Shown: positions 27,051 to 36,313 of the stretch, piece after piece
How the letters are laid out: each line of letters opens with the position of its first letter
How positions within the stretch are numbered: position 1 is the first letter of the stretch
DNA from: Variovorax sp. V213
GTDB taxonomy: Bacteria > Pseudomonadota > Gammaproteobacteria > Burkholderiales > Burkholderiaceae_C
DNA: 64,000 bases
Direction: 5' to 3'
NCBI RefSeq assembly: GCF_041154455.1
Contig: NZ_AP028664.1
Coordinates: 1,427,001-1,491,000 of the forward strand
The notes under the pieces: generated by a model
Seen by the model: only the letters and a program-made list of their open reading frames with translations
Databases searched by the model: none
What the model was told of the DNA's origin: nothing
Program-made: the position numbers and the translations under genes

Positions 27051-28022
27051 ATGGCGATCCAGTGGTTCCCCGGGCACATGTACACGACCCAGAAGGCCAT
27101 CACCGAACGGGTGAAGGACATCGACGTGGTCATCGAGCTGCTCGACGCGCGGCTGCCGGGCTCCAGCGCCAACCCGATGCTGGCCGAGCTCACGGCGGGG
27201 CGGCCCTCGCTCAAGGTGCTCAACAAGCAAGACCTGGCCGACCCCGGGCGTACAGCGCTGTGGCTCGCGCACTACAACGCGCTGCCGGCCACGCGCGCCA
27301 TCCCGCTCGACGCGAGCCAGACCACGCCCGCACAGGCCATCGTGCGCGCCTGCCATGAACTCTCGCCCAACCGCGGCGGCATGGCCAAGCCGATGCGCGT
27401 GCTGATCTGCGGCATTCCCAACGTCGGCAAGTCGACCCTCATCAACACCCTGACCGGCAGCCGCAAGGCCAAGACCGGCGACGAGGCCGGCATTACCAAG
27501 CTGGAGCAGCGCATCACCCTGGCCGACGACTTCTACCTGTGGGACACGCCCGGCATGCTGTGGCCGCGCATCGTGGTGCCCAAGAGCGGCTACAACCTTG
27601 CGGCCAGCGGGGCGGTGGGGCGCAATGCCTTCGACGAAGAGGAAGTGGCGCTCGAGCTGCTCAACTACCTCAAGACGCACTATGCGGCAGGCATCGCGGA
27701 GCGATTCAAGCTGGTCGAGCTCGATGCAGCGACCATCGCCGGGATGAAGGACGAGGACGTGCTCGACACCATCGGTCGCAAGCGCGGTGCGCTGCTGGGC
27801 AAGGGCCGCGTCAACCTGCAGAAGGCAGCCGAGATCGTGATGCACGAGTTTCGTGCCGGCAACCTCGGGCGCATCACGCTCGAGACGCCCGAGGAGTTTG
27901 CGCAGTGGCTCGCGGAGGGGCAGCGCATCGATGCCGAGCGGCAGGCAAAGAAAGCGGCGCGCGGCAAGAAGCGCAAACCGGGCGCCGAGCCCGCCGAAGG
28001 CCAGGCGCCCGAGCCGCACTGA
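27051..28022 (+). CDS. ylqF: Circularly permuted ribosome-biogenesis GTPase (YlqF/RbgA-like)
   Basis: A 323-residue GTPase with the motif order of the YlqF/YawG branch: the G4 motif (KVLNKQDLADP, near residue 60) comes before the G1 P-loop (GIPNVGKSTLINTL, near residue 125) and the G3 motif (LWDTPGML). The N-terminus MAIQWFPGHMYTTQKAI is diagnostic. RbgA helps mature the large ribosomal subunit. A lysine-rich C-terminus could contact rRNA. ATG 27051 begins the conserved sequence and is preceded by a purine-rich leader. Confidence 0.92.
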   Translation: MAIQWFPGHMYTTQKAITERVKDIDVVIELLDARLPGSSANPMLAELTAGRPSLKVLNKQDLADPGRTALWLAHYNALPATRAIPLDASQTTPAQAIVRACHELSPNRGGMAKPMRVLICGIPNVGKSTLINTLTGSRKAKTGDEAGITKLEQRITLADDFYLWDTPGMLWPRIVVPKSGYNLAASGAVGRNAFDEEEVALELLNYLKTHYAAGIAERFKLVELDAATIAGMKDEDVLDTIGRKRGALLGKGRVNLQKAAEIVMHEFRAGNLGRITLETPEEFAQWLAEGQRIDAERQAKKAARGKKRKPGAEPAEGQAPEPH

Positions 28023-28033
28023 ACCGCGGGCGC

Positions 28034-29689
28034 TCAGCGCATCTGCAGCCGCGCGTCCTTCGGGTAGCTGATGGTGTAGTCGGCCGCCACCCGCGCGGTC
28101 TTGCCCGCGTCGAGGTCGAAGCTCCACATCGCGAGGCCCGGCTGCTTGTTCCAGGCCAGTTCGCCGGGCTGGGGCGAGAACTGCGCGGCCACGCGCACCT
28201 GCTCGTCGACCGACACCGGGGCGGCCTCCAGCACCTGCACCGCGATGGGCGTGCGGTGGCGGTTCTCGACCACATAGGCACGCTGTACCTTGCGCTCGGC
28301 GCGGGAGCCGACGAAGCCGCCCGTGCCCTGGCTGTCTTGCTCGGGTTCGGGCTGCACGCGCACCAGCTCGTCGCGGCCGAAGGAGAGCGTGAGCCTGGCG
28401 TCGCTGGGCGCGCTCCAGCGCCCGCTGCCCACGAAGTTGCCGTCGCGGTAAAGTTGCAGCGCACCGGCCGGCCACACGCCCGCCGGCTGCGCGAGTTCTG
28501 CGACCAGGAAAGCGCTCGGGTCCACGCGCGGGCTGGTGCGTGCGGCGAGCTTTGCCGTGTCTTCGTGCTGGCCCAGCGCCAGCGTCACGCGCTGGCCGTT
28601 GGACGGCACGTCGATGCTTTGGGGCACCGCGAATTCGGTGGCAAAGCTGTTGTCGAACACGTTCACGTCGAAGAGCGGCTCCGCAGCCTCGGCCATTGCG
28701 CGCTTGTCGGCGGACGCCATCGGAGCCGGCGCCGCCATCATGGCGGCCGGGGCCGGGCTCGCCGGCGCACGCTGCGGCGGTTCGATGCCGATGCGCCATG
28801 CGCCGGGCGTGCGGCCCGCGGTTTCGCGGCGCGGCTGCCCGGTGGAAAGCACCAGCTTCACGCCGCGCCAGTCTTCGCCCGTGGCCTGCGCCACCAGGGC
28901 CTGGCGTTCGATGCGAACCTTGCGCGTGGCGGTGTCGAGCAGCGCGCGATACGTGGGCGTCCAGCCGGGGCCGTTGACCTGGTAGCTCAGCTTCACCTCG
29001 GCATCGGCGCTGGCGGCCAGCGTGACGGTCACGGCCATCACCTGGGCGCCGTTGCCTTGCGAGCGCTTGCGCTCGGCCAGCAGCGGGTTGAGCTGGCGGT
29101 CGATGTCGGCCTGCCTGCGCTGGATCTGGTGCTGCTTCAGCAGCGAGTCCTGCCCGGTGCGGCGCATGGCCTCGGTCATCGCGGCAAGGTTGCGTGCGTC
29201 CAACGGCGCGCGTGCGCCCTGGGCCGATTCGCCGCCGCCACCCGAGAGGCCCTTGAGATAGCCCGTCACCATGCCGAGCGCGTCGCTCTCGGCCTGCAGC
29301 GCTGCCTTCTGGTCTTCGAATTCGCGAATGCGGCCGTCGAGCGTGCTGGTTGCGCAGCGCGCCGAGAGTTCGCGCGGCTCGCTGAGCACCGAAGTCTCTC
29401 CCACCCGCACCGACGCCCCGGCCGACACCTGCAGGCTCTGCACGTCCAGCCCGGCGGGCAGGCAGGCGAAAGTGACGGATCGGCTGCCAGCCGCGACGCG
29501 CGCCACGCGCTCCACCGTCGCGCTGCCGGGATAGACCTTGACCTGGGTGATGCGCGATGCGTCCGCACCGGCGGCGAGGGCCACGGCCTGCGCATGGGCG
29601 CCGGTGCCGAGCATCAGCCAGGCCGCGGCCATGGCGGTGGCGCGCAAGCTGGCACGGAAGAAGAGGGAGGAAGAAGGGATAGCGTTCAT
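28034..29689 (-). CDS. Mucoidy inhibitor MuiA family (DUF4139) exported protein
   Basis: A 551-residue protein with an N-terminal signal sequence (RATAMAAAWLMLGTGAHAQA) and two typical domains: an N-terminal DUF4140 (KVYPGSATVERVARV) and a C-terminal DUF4139 (YQVNGPGWTPTYRALLDT, RNHRTPIAVQVLE-like ENRHRTPIAVQVLEAAPVS, DYTISYPKD). Between them lie a coiled coil (residues about 110-210) and a low-complexity alanine/proline stretch. Family function is poorly known; MuiA was linked to capsule control. The alternative start at 29719 adds a non-signal leader. Confidence 0.83.
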   Translation of the reverse strand: MNAIPSSSLFFRASLRATAMAAAWLMLGTGAHAQAVALAAGADASRITQVKVYPGSATVERVARVAAGSRSVTFACLPAGLDVQSLQVSAGASVRVGETSVLSEPRELSARCATSTLDGRIREFEDQKAALQAESDALGMVTGYLKGLSGGGGESAQGARAPLDARNLAAMTEAMRRTGQDSLLKQHQIQRRQADIDRQLNPLLAERKRSQGNGAQVMAVTVTLAASADAEVKLSYQVNGPGWTPTYRALLDTATRKVRIERQALVAQATGEDWRGVKLVLSTGQPRRETAGRTPGAWRIGIEPPQRAPASPAPAAMMAAPAPMASADKRAMAEAAEPLFDVNVFDNSFATEFAVPQSIDVPSNGQRVTLALGQHEDTAKLAARTSPRVDPSAFLVAELAQPAGVWPAGALQLYRDGNFVGSGRWSAPSDARLTLSFGRDELVRVQPEPEQDSQGTGGFVGSRAERKVQRAYVVENRHRTPIAVQVLEAAPVSVDEQVRVAAQFSPQPGELAWNKQPGLAMWSFDLDAGKTARVAADYTISYPKDARLQMR

Positions 29690-29902
29690 CGGAGCCTCGG
29701 TAGTGGATCGTTCCTCCACTCATACGGCGGGCCTCGCCGACCGGGGTTAAGCCTCCGCAAAAAAAGTGCGCTGTCGCCAAGGCAACTGGCCGGGTGTTGC
29801 GCGTCGCGGGCGCGACGGCGCATGGCGGGGGCCCTTCGTAGAGTGGCTTCACCGCGTTCGACGCTTGCTTCATTCTTCTTTTTTCCTGAAAGACAGACCG
29901 CC

Positions 29903-30322
29903 ATGCTCGACACCATCCAGGCCATCAACAAGACCGCCGCCTTCAATCGCTGGGCCGGCTTCGAAGTGACCCGAGCCGCTGACGGCGAAGCCGAATTGCG
30001 CATGGCATGGCGCGAGGAGGACATGGGTCAGTACGCCGGTTTCCTGCACGCGGGTCTCATCGGCGCCATGCTCGACACCGCCTGCGGCTTCGCGGCCGCC
30101 ACGGTGGCGGGGCGGGTGCTGGCCTCGCACTTCTCGGTCAACTGCCTCTCGCCCGCACTGGGGCGCGCCTTCATCGCGCGCGGCAAGGTGGTGAAGGCCG
30201 GCCGCAAGCAGGTGTTTGCGACCGCCGAGCTCTATGGCCAGGGCGAGGGCGACAGCCTCAAGCTCGTGGCGACGGGGAGCGCCATCCTGGTTCCGGTGGA
30301 AGAGCTCCCTCCGGCGAAGTAG
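29903..30322 (+). CDS. PaaI family thioesterase
   Basis: A 139-residue hotdog-fold thioesterase. The core reads MGQYAGFLHAGLIGAMLDTACGFAAA with the characteristic GF(L)HAG turn, then ASHFSVNCLSPALG and ARGKVVKAGRKQVFATAELYG. Such enzymes hydrolyse aryl- or acyl-CoA thioesters. The last 65 bases of the gene overlap the convergent acyltransferase gene, an unusually long overlap for this genome. Confidence 0.87.
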   Translation: MLDTIQAINKTAAFNRWAGFEVTRAADGEAELRMAWREEDMGQYAGFLHAGLIGAMLDTACGFAAATVAGRVLASHFSVNCLSPALGRAFIARGKVVKAGRKQVFATAELYGQGEGDSLKLVATGSAILVPVEELPPAK

Positions 30323-31508
30323 CCCGTGGTTCGGGGCCCGTGCGCCGGGGCTTGAGCCCGAACAGCGGGCGCAGCCAGTCGAAGCGCCGGATCAGCCCGT
30401 CGGTCAGCGCCCAGCAGCCCACGATGGTCAGCGCCGCCAGCAAGGCCGGCTCCAGCACCGGGCCCAATGCAAAAGGCGCCAGCAGCGCAACGCCGGCAAT
30501 GATCAGCGTCTGGTGCAGCACGTACCACGGGTACACCGATTCGTTGGCCCAGCGCAGCCACGGCCAGGGCCGGTTCAGATGGCGATGGCCGTAGCCGAGG
30601 AGCGAGGCGACCGCCAGCCACAGGTAGAGCATGCGCAAGGTGTCCATCGGCGCGCCGGAGGGCGGCCCCTTGGCGCCGAGCCTCAGCACGATGAATGTGG
30701 CGATCGTTGCCGCCGCCAGCGCCAGCGAAACCCGCCGCAGGCGCTCCAGCTCGCGCCACACGCCCGTGTCCACGCCTATCCAGTAGCCGTACAGAAACAC
30801 GGTGAAGTAGATGCTGTGCAGGTGAAAGTCGCGGATCAGGTTGTGCGTGGGCGGAAAGTGCCGGGCCAGCAGCATCGTCCAGACCAGCAGCGGAAGCGCC
30901 GGCAGCAACAGCAGCTTCCAGCCGCGCAGCCCGTTGAAGCGGCGGCGCATCCACTGGCCGGCCGGCGATTTCCACAGCGGCAGCGTCAGCGCGATGATGG
31001 CCGTGTAGGCGAACAGATAGGGCAGGTACCAGAGGTGGTTCCAGGTGATGCCGAACTCCGCGCCGGCAAAGGCCTCCTTCGGCCACGGATCTCCCATCGA
31101 GAGATAGCGCAGCAGGAACGCGCCGAAGCCCGGCGCGACCAGCCCGCTGGCCACGCCCTGCGCATAGGCCTGATAAGGAACGATCACCGCCATGCCGAAG
31201 GCCAGCGGCAGCATCAGCCGCACGCCGCGGCTGCGCAGCAGCGCCCAGGTGCCCTGGTTGCGGCTCAGGAAGCCCAGCGACACGCCCGAGACCAGGAACA
31301 CCAGGTCCATGCGCCAGAGGTTGAGCACGCGCATCGGCCACTGCAGCCATTCGGCCGCGTGCGGACTCTTGAGGTGCCAGGGCCAGTCGGCCACGTAGTA
31401 CATCGCCACGTGGTACAGGATGACCAGCAGGAAGGCCAGCGCGCGCAGCGCGTCGATGTCGTGGCGGCGGTCGGATGGGGTGGGCAGGGTCGCAGGGGTT
31501 GCGCTCAT
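30258..31508 (-). CDS. Membrane acyltransferase 3 family protein
   Basis: A 416-residue polytopic protein of the acyltransferase-3 family. The signature N-terminus DIDALRALAFLLVILYHVAMYY carries the active-site arginine and histidine, and FLVSGVSLGFLSRNQG and NHLWYLPYLFAY follow. About ten membrane segments can be traced. Such proteins O-acylate sugars or other cell-envelope molecules. The start at 31508 has GAGGAGCGACCG upstream; the longer reading from 32561 is antisense to the LytTR gene. It is divergent from that regulator, which may control it. Confidence 0.86.
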   Translation of the reverse strand: MSATPATLPTPSDRRHDIDALRALAFLLVILYHVAMYYVADWPWHLKSPHAAEWLQWPMRVLNLWRMDLVFLVSGVSLGFLSRNQGTWALLRSRGVRLMLPLAFGMAVIVPYQAYAQGVASGLVAPGFGAFLLRYLSMGDPWPKEAFAGAEFGITWNHLWYLPYLFAYTAIIALTLPLWKSPAGQWMRRRFNGLRGWKLLLLPALPLLVWTMLLARHFPPTHNLIRDFHLHSIYFTVFLYGYWIGVDTGVWRELERLRRVSLALAAATIATFIVLRLGAKGPPSGAPMDTLRMLYLWLAVASLLGYGHRHLNRPWPWLRWANESVYPWYVLHQTLIIAGVALLAPFALGPVLEPALLAALTIVGCWALTDGLIRRFDWLRPLFGLKPRRTGPEPRATSPEGALPPEPGWRSPSPRA

Positions 31509-31667
31509 CGGTCGCTCCTCGAAAACGCGGCAAAGAAGGGCCGATGGTTGCGTCCAAGCGCCGCGCGCGGCCTGCCCAAGGGACGGATCGCGGGCCTTTT
31601 GTGACGAGCGGTGGCCTCCGGGGACGAAATTTGCCCGCCGGGCGCGCGGATCGCGAGAATCCCGGGC

Positions 31668-32555
31668 ATGGGAGATTCCCGAAAGAACCTGTACGAGCGC
31701 TATGAGCCCATCCGCCGCCGCGTTGAGGTGGGCTTCTGGATCGTCTTCATGGCGCTTCAGGCGGTGTTCAACACCATGGTGGCGCTGGTCGATGCGCGCG
31801 ACCGCGCGGTGCCGCGTGCCACTTGGGAAATCGTCACCTGGGAAGTGTCGAGTCACCTCGTGCTGCTGACGCTGGTGCCGGCCGTGGTGGCCATCCAGCG
31901 CCGGCTGTCGCCGCTGGCGCGTACCCATCTGCTGCGCTACCTGGCGTGGCACCTGGCGGCCAGCGTCGTCTTCAGCGTGGTGCACGTGGCGGCCATGTTC
32001 GCGCTGCGGGCCATGGTCTATGCCGCGTTCGGGGAGCGCTACGACTACGCGGGCTGGACCGGGCGCTGGGGCTACGAATACCTGAAGGACGTGCGTGCCT
32101 ACCTGTCGATGGTGTTCGGCATCTGGGTCTACGGGGTTTTCATGCTGCGGCTGCAGGGCGAGGCACGCGTGCTCGATCCGCCCGAGCCTGCCCAACCCAC
32201 CGCACCAGAACACCCCGTGCCGCCCGCGCGTCCGGAGCGCTTCCTGGTGCGCAAGCTGCGGCGCGAATTTCTCATTGCCGCGGGCGACATCGACTGGCTC
32301 CAGGCCGAGGGCAACTACGTCGGCCTGCACGTCAACGGCCACGACTACCTGCTGCGCGCGACGCTCACCGACTTTCTGACCCAGCTCGACCCTGCCCATT
32401 TCGTGCGCGTGCACCGCAGCCACGCGGTCAACCTGGGCCGCATCAAGGAGATCGAGCCGCTCGACGGTGGCGATGCCCGGCTGCACATGGACGATGGCAC
32501 CACGGTGCCGTGCAGCCGCCGCTACCGCGAGGCTTTGCGCGCCGGGGCGACCTGA
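31668..32555 (+). CDS. Membrane-anchored LytTR DNA-binding regulator
   Basis: A 295-residue protein with four membrane segments in the first half (residues about 18-40, 60-85, 100-125 and 140-165) and a C-terminal LytTR DNA-binding domain (FLVRKLRREFLIAAGDIDWLQAEGNYVGLHVNG split into landmarks, plus FVRVHRSHAVNLGRIKEIEP). It lacks a receiver, so it is a one-component membrane-bound LytTR protein; the signal is probably sensed in the membrane. Divergent from the acyltransferase-3 gene with 159 bases between, suggesting a local target. Confidence 0.85.
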   Translation: MGDSRKNLYERYEPIRRRVEVGFWIVFMALQAVFNTMVALVDARDRAVPRATWEIVTWEVSSHLVLLTLVPAVVAIQRRLSPLARTHLLRYLAWHLAASVVFSVVHVAAMFALRAMVYAAFGERYDYAGWTGRWGYEYLKDVRAYLSMVFGIWVYGVFMLRLQGEARVLDPPEPAQPTAPEHPVPPARPERFLVRKLRREFLIAAGDIDWLQAEGNYVGLHVNGHDYLLRATLTDFLTQLDPAHFVRVHRSHAVNLGRIKEIEPLDGGDARLHMDDGTTVPCSRRYREALRAGAT

Positions 32556-32736
32556 CGGCACCGAGCGTGCCGCCGGGTGTCCTGTTCCGGTGCGGGCCCA
32601 GATCCGGAAGCCCCTTTATGGCTCGTTCCGCACCATCAAAGCGCCTTTAGGCACCATTTTTGCTTTCTTATGGCGCTGCGCCGAGCAATTCGGGTGCATG
32701 CACCAATTCAAACCAGAAAAACTGCAAGAAGCTCCA

Positions 32737-33939
32737 ATGGACGCACTCAAACAGGGCGCAGACGCGCTGTTCATCCTTCTCGGCGCCATCATGGTGTTGG
32801 CCATGCACGCCGGTTTTGCCTTTCTCGAACTGGGCACGGTTCGCAAGAAGAACCAGGTCAATGCGCTGGTCAAGATCCTGGTCGACTTCTCGGTCTCGAC
32901 CATCGTGTACTTCCTGGTGGGCTACGGCGTGGCGTACGGCACCCATTTCTTCGTCGGCGCGACGGAGCTCGCGGCCAAGAGCGGCTACGAGCTGGTGAAG
33001 TTCTTCTTCCTGCTCACCTTTGCCGCGGCCATTCCGGCCATCATCTCGGGCGGCATCGCGGAGCGCGCCAAGTTCTGGCCTCAATTGATCGCTACGGCGG
33101 TCATCGTCGGTTTCGTCTATCCGCTGTACGAGGGCATCGCCTGGAACAAGGCCTTCGGCATCCAGGCGTGGATCGCTTCGGTCACGGGCAGCGAGTTCCA
33201 TGACTTTGCGGGTTCGGTGGTGGTGCATGCGGTGGGCGGCTGGCTCGCGCTGCCGGCCGTGCTGCTGCTGGGCGCACGCCGCAACCGCTACCGCGGCGAC
33301 GGCTCGCTGAGCGCACATCCGCCGTCGAACATTCCCTTTCTGGCGCTGGGTGCCTGGGTGCTGTGCGTGGGCTGGTTCGGCTTCAACGTGATGAGCGCGC
33401 AGAGCATCGACAAGATCTCGGGCCTTGTGGCCGTCAATTCGCTCATGGCCATGGTGGGCGGCACCCTGGTGGCCCTGGCGCTCGGCAAGAACGACCCCGG
33501 CTTCGTCTACAACGGACCGCTCGCCGGCCTCGTGGCGGTGTGCGCCGGCTCCGACCTGATGCACCCGCTGGGCGCGCTGGTGGTGGGCGGCGTGGCCGGC
33601 GCCATCTTCGTGGTGATGTTCACGCTCACGCAGAACAAGTGGAAGATCGACGACGTGCTCGGCGTGTGGCCGCTGCACGGCCTGTGCGGCACCTGGGGCG
33701 GCATTGCGGCCGGCTTCTTCGGCACGCAGGCGCTGGGCGGCATCGGCGGCGTAAGCCTGTGGGCGCAGCTCATCGGCACCTTGATCGGCGTGGCCTGGGC
33801 TGCGCTGGCAGGGGCTGCGGTGTACGGCGCACTCAAGGCCACGATGGGGCTGCGGCTCACGCAGGAAGAGGAATACGACGGGGCCGACCTGTCGATCCAC
33901 CATATTTCGGCTACGCCGGAGCGTGAGGCCAACTGGTAG
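32737..33939 (+). CDS. amt: Ammonium transporter
   Basis: A 400-residue Amt/Rh-family channel in the inner membrane with eleven expected membrane segments. Pore residues are visible: FHDFAGSVVVHAVGGW (first pore histidine and the conserved aspartate) and WPLHGLCGTWGGIAAG (second pore histidine). GGIAERAKFWPQ is also conserved. No cleavable signal is seen in the reading from ATG 32737, and no glnK/glnB follows, unlike many amt operons. A start at 32698 is possible but extends into non-conserved sequence. Confidence 0.9.
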   Translation: MDALKQGADALFILLGAIMVLAMHAGFAFLELGTVRKKNQVNALVKILVDFSVSTIVYFLVGYGVAYGTHFFVGATELAAKSGYELVKFFFLLTFAAAIPAIISGGIAERAKFWPQLIATAVIVGFVYPLYEGIAWNKAFGIQAWIASVTGSEFHDFAGSVVVHAVGGWLALPAVLLLGARRNRYRGDGSLSAHPPSNIPFLALGAWVLCVGWFGFNVMSAQSIDKISGLVAVNSLMAMVGGTLVALALGKNDPGFVYNGPLAGLVAVCAGSDLMHPLGALVVGGVAGAIFVVMFTLTQNKWKIDDVLGVWPLHGLCGTWGGIAAGFFGTQALGGIGGVSLWAQLIGTLIGVAWAALAGAAVYGALKATMGLRLTQEEEYDGADLSIHHISATPEREANW

Positions 33940-34030
33940 GGCCCAGTACGACGCTGAAGCGTCAAGAAGCACGAAAGCGCAGCCTGTAGCAAACTCGCCC
34001 GACCTGTCCGCTTCAATTTCGCCAACGCCA

Positions 34031-34966
34031 ATGACCCAACAGCCCCCCGCCCTCGAAGTCCTCCCCCGCGACCTCTCCGCCTACCGCAAGGGCAACATCG
34101 GCATCGACTACGTGCACCGCTTCGAGTCCGGCAAGCCCGGCCCGCACGTGCTGATCAACGCACTCACGCACGGCAACGAAATCTGCGGCATGACCGCCGC
34201 CACGCACCTGCTCGACACCAACGTGCGCCCCAAGATCGGCACGCTCACCGTGAGCTTTGCCAACGTGGAAGCGTACGAGTCCTTCGACAAGGCGCTGCCC
34301 TTCGACAGCCGGCAACTGGTGCACAACCTCAACCGCATCTGGTCGCCCGAATGGCTCGACGGCACCGAAGACAGCCCCGAGCTGCGCCGCGCCCGCGTGC
34401 TGCGCCCGGTGGTGAGCGCGGCCGACCACATCCTGGACATCCACTCCACCAGCCAGCCGGTGATCCCGTTCTGGGTGTACCCGGCGTTCGACCGCAATGC
34501 CGAGGCCGCAATGGCCATCGGCCGCCCCTCGGTGCACCTGGTGATGCCCGACGGCCTCGGCTCCGGCACGCCGCTGATCCAGCATGGCCGGCATGGCCTG
34601 CCCGAAGGCAAGGGCGTGGCGCTAGTGGCCGAATGCGGCCAGCACTTTCTGCGCTCGGCCTCCGAACTGGCCACCGCCATCTCGCTCGATTTTCTGGCGC
34701 ACTTCGGCCTCGTCGACAAGGACCCGGCCGTGCCCGCGCCCGGCCCGCAGCGCCGCTTCGAGCTGCTGCAGACGCACGTCATCAAGTCGGAAGAGTTTGC
34801 CTTCGTGCGCCCGCTGATCGGCTTCGAGACCTTTGCCAAGGGCGAACTCATCGCCACCAACGGCCCGGACGAGATCCGCGCGCCGTGCGACGACTGCACG
34901 ATCTTCATGCCCGCGCAGCGCGTGATCGTGGGGCGGGAGGCGGTGTATTTGACGAAGCCGATCTGA
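34031..34966 (+). CDS. Succinylglutamate desuccinylase/aspartoacylase family protein
   Basis: A 311-residue zinc hydrolase of the AstE/AspA family, which removes acyl groups from N-acyl amino acids. Zinc ligands and catalytic residues are apparent: NALTHGNEICGMTAA (HXXE), ILDIHSTSQPVIPF (third ligand histidine) and LVAECGQHFL (catalytic glutamate). Its closest role may be N-acyl amino acid deacylation rather than arginine catabolism, since no ast genes are nearby. ATG 34031 follows GCCAACGCCA and begins the conserved protein. Confidence 0.87.
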   Translation: MTQQPPALEVLPRDLSAYRKGNIGIDYVHRFESGKPGPHVLINALTHGNEICGMTAATHLLDTNVRPKIGTLTVSFANVEAYESFDKALPFDSRQLVHNLNRIWSPEWLDGTEDSPELRRARVLRPVVSAADHILDIHSTSQPVIPFWVYPAFDRNAEAAMAIGRPSVHLVMPDGLGSGTPLIQHGRHGLPEGKGVALVAECGQHFLRSASELATAISLDFLAHFGLVDKDPAVPAPGPQRRFELLQTHVIKSEEFAFVRPLIGFETFAKGELIATNGPDEIRAPCDDCTIFMPAQRVIVGREAVYLTKPI

Positions 34967-34981
34967 CGTCGGGGTGGCGAC

Positions 34982-35869
34982 TCAGGCCGCAATGAAAAGC
35001 GCCGGATCCACCATCGCCCGATTCAGCATCACGGACCAATGCAGATGAGGCCCCGTCACGCGGCCAGTGGCGCCGACGGCTGCAAGCTGCTCCCCGGTCT
35101 TCAGCACGTCGCCCACCTTCACATCGACGCGGCTCAGGTGGCAATACATCGTCAGCAGGCCGCCGCCGTGGTCGAGCCACACCGTGCCACCGTTGAAGAA
35201 ATAGTCACCCGTATCGATGACCCGCCCCGGCAGCGGCGCCAGAACCGGCGTGCCCGTGCCCGCGGCGATGTCCATGCCGCTGTGCGGATTGCGCGACTGG
35301 CCGTTGAACACGCGGCGCAGGCCGAACGAACTGGAGCGGCGGCCCGGCACGGGGACGCGCATCTGCAGAGACGCATCGGGCCGCAGGTCGGTGAACGTGG
35401 CCATCACGGTGGCCAGGTGCGCGCGTTCGCTTTCATAGCGCGCTTCGTCGTCCGGGGATAGATCGACAGTGCGTGGCGGTACCGAAAGGCGCTGTTCGCG
35501 ATATTGCTTGGGGGCCACGGTGTAGGCGACTTGTTTTTCGGCACCACCCTCTGGACGCACGATGACGCTCGCATCGCCCGGCACAGCCGCGAGCGGAATA
35601 CCCACCAGCGCGGTCCAGTCGATGGCATCGCCCACGACGAGCAGCGGCACCTCGCCGGCAAAGACGGAGGGGCGCTTCGCTGCCGGGCCGAGCGACAGGC
35701 GCGCCACGCCGCCCGGTACTTGGGACGCGCGCGGCCAGACTTCAGGCTGGTTCTTCTTCTTTGACGCGCTGGCGTGTGTGGCGGTCAGCGCCAGAAGGCC
35801 CATTGCGCCGAACAGGGCAGAGCGGCGGCTGAGGGCGGTCGGGTGGAGGTCGGGGAACGGGTGATGCAT
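34982..35869 (-). CDS. Exported M23 family metallopeptidase
   Basis: A 295-residue periplasmic peptidase. A Tat-like signal SRRSALFGAMGLLALTATHASA begins near residue 15. The C-terminal M23 domain has the zinc ligands in NPHSGMDIAAGTGTPV and GPHLHWSVML; intact ligands suggest real amidase or endopeptidase activity on peptidoglycan rather than an activator. A less conserved region links signal and domain. The start at 35869 is preferred because the longer form to 35947 adds a non-signal leader. Confidence 0.87.
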   Translation of the reverse strand: MHHPFPDLHPTALSRRSALFGAMGLLALTATHASASKKKNQPEVWPRASQVPGGVARLSLGPAAKRPSVFAGEVPLLVVGDAIDWTALVGIPLAAVPGDASVIVRPEGGAEKQVAYTVAPKQYREQRLSVPPRTVDLSPDDEARYESERAHLATVMATFTDLRPDASLQMRVPVPGRRSSSFGLRRVFNGQSRNPHSGMDIAAGTGTPVLAPLPGRVIDTGDYFFNGGTVWLDHGGGLLTMYCHLSRVDVKVGDVLKTGEQLAAVGATGRVTGPHLHWSVMLNRAMVDPALFIAA

Positions 35870-35997
35870 GAATCGTTTGGGTTTTCGATGGACAGGGATT
35901 GGCGAGGCCGTCCTGCACCGATCGGCTGTCACCGGGATTGAACTCAAGGCTTCTTGTACGAACGAACAAACATGGCGAACCGACAGAGGAAACGGAA

Positions 35998-36303
35998 ATG
36001 AAGATCCGAACGCTGGGCCGATTGGCCTTGATGGTAAGCGTGGGTGCCATGGCTGCCGGATGCGGCAGCACTGCGATTCGTGTAGGCGGCGCGCCCGAGG
36101 CGAGCGTCAAGAATTGCGTGGCCGCGGCTTCGCGCGAGTTTCGCGTGCCTGTACCGAGCATCGTCGCGGACAAGGGCACGACGCCGCGCGACGGCGTCTA
36201 CACGATCAACCTGAAGGTCGGGCCGCAAGGCCGGCCGGCGATCTGTACGACGGATGAAAACAGCGCGGTGCTGGGCGTGGTCTACAGCAAGCGGCAGGAA
36301 TGA
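35998..36303 (+). CDS. Small lipoprotein of unknown function
   Basis: A 101-residue protein with a lipoprotein signal (LALMVSVGAMAAGC; the cysteine is at residue 20). A short mature domain follows (VKNCVAAASREFRV ... GVYTINLKVGPQGRPAICTTDENS), with two cysteines that may pair. I recognise no family. The ATG at 35998 follows GAGGAAACGGA, a good ribosome site. It lies divergent from the M23 peptidase and its transcript ends at the shared terminator before glnS. Confidence 0.65.
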   Translation: MKIRTLGRLALMVSVGAMAAGCGSTAIRVGGAPEASVKNCVAAASREFRVPVPSIVADKGTTPRDGVYTINLKVGPQGRPAICTTDENSAVLGVVYSKRQE

Positions 36304-36313
36304 ATGAACATAC

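Noticed and set aside
29802..29817. Perfect palindrome CGTCGCG-GG-CGCGACG between MuiA and the thioesterase genes
   Set aside because: A two-base loop and pure GC content make it a likely chance repeat; there is no T-run and no related site nearby.
26946..29873. A 975-codon minus-strand frame covering ylqF and MuiA regions
   Set aside because: It mixes antisense of ylqF and an out-of-frame reading of the MuiA gene; no family match and no ribosome site.
32640..32704. Possible NtrC site and sigma54 promoter before amt (GGCACC, GGTGCATGCACC, TGGC-N8-GAGC)
   Set aside because: The GG to GC spacing is 11, not the required 10, and GGTGCATGCACC has half-sites in the reverse order to the NtrC consensus. 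Chance palindromes are common in this DNA.
33950..33963. GACGCT-GA-AGCGTC after amt as a terminator
   Set aside because: A two-base loop cannot close cleanly and no T-run follows.
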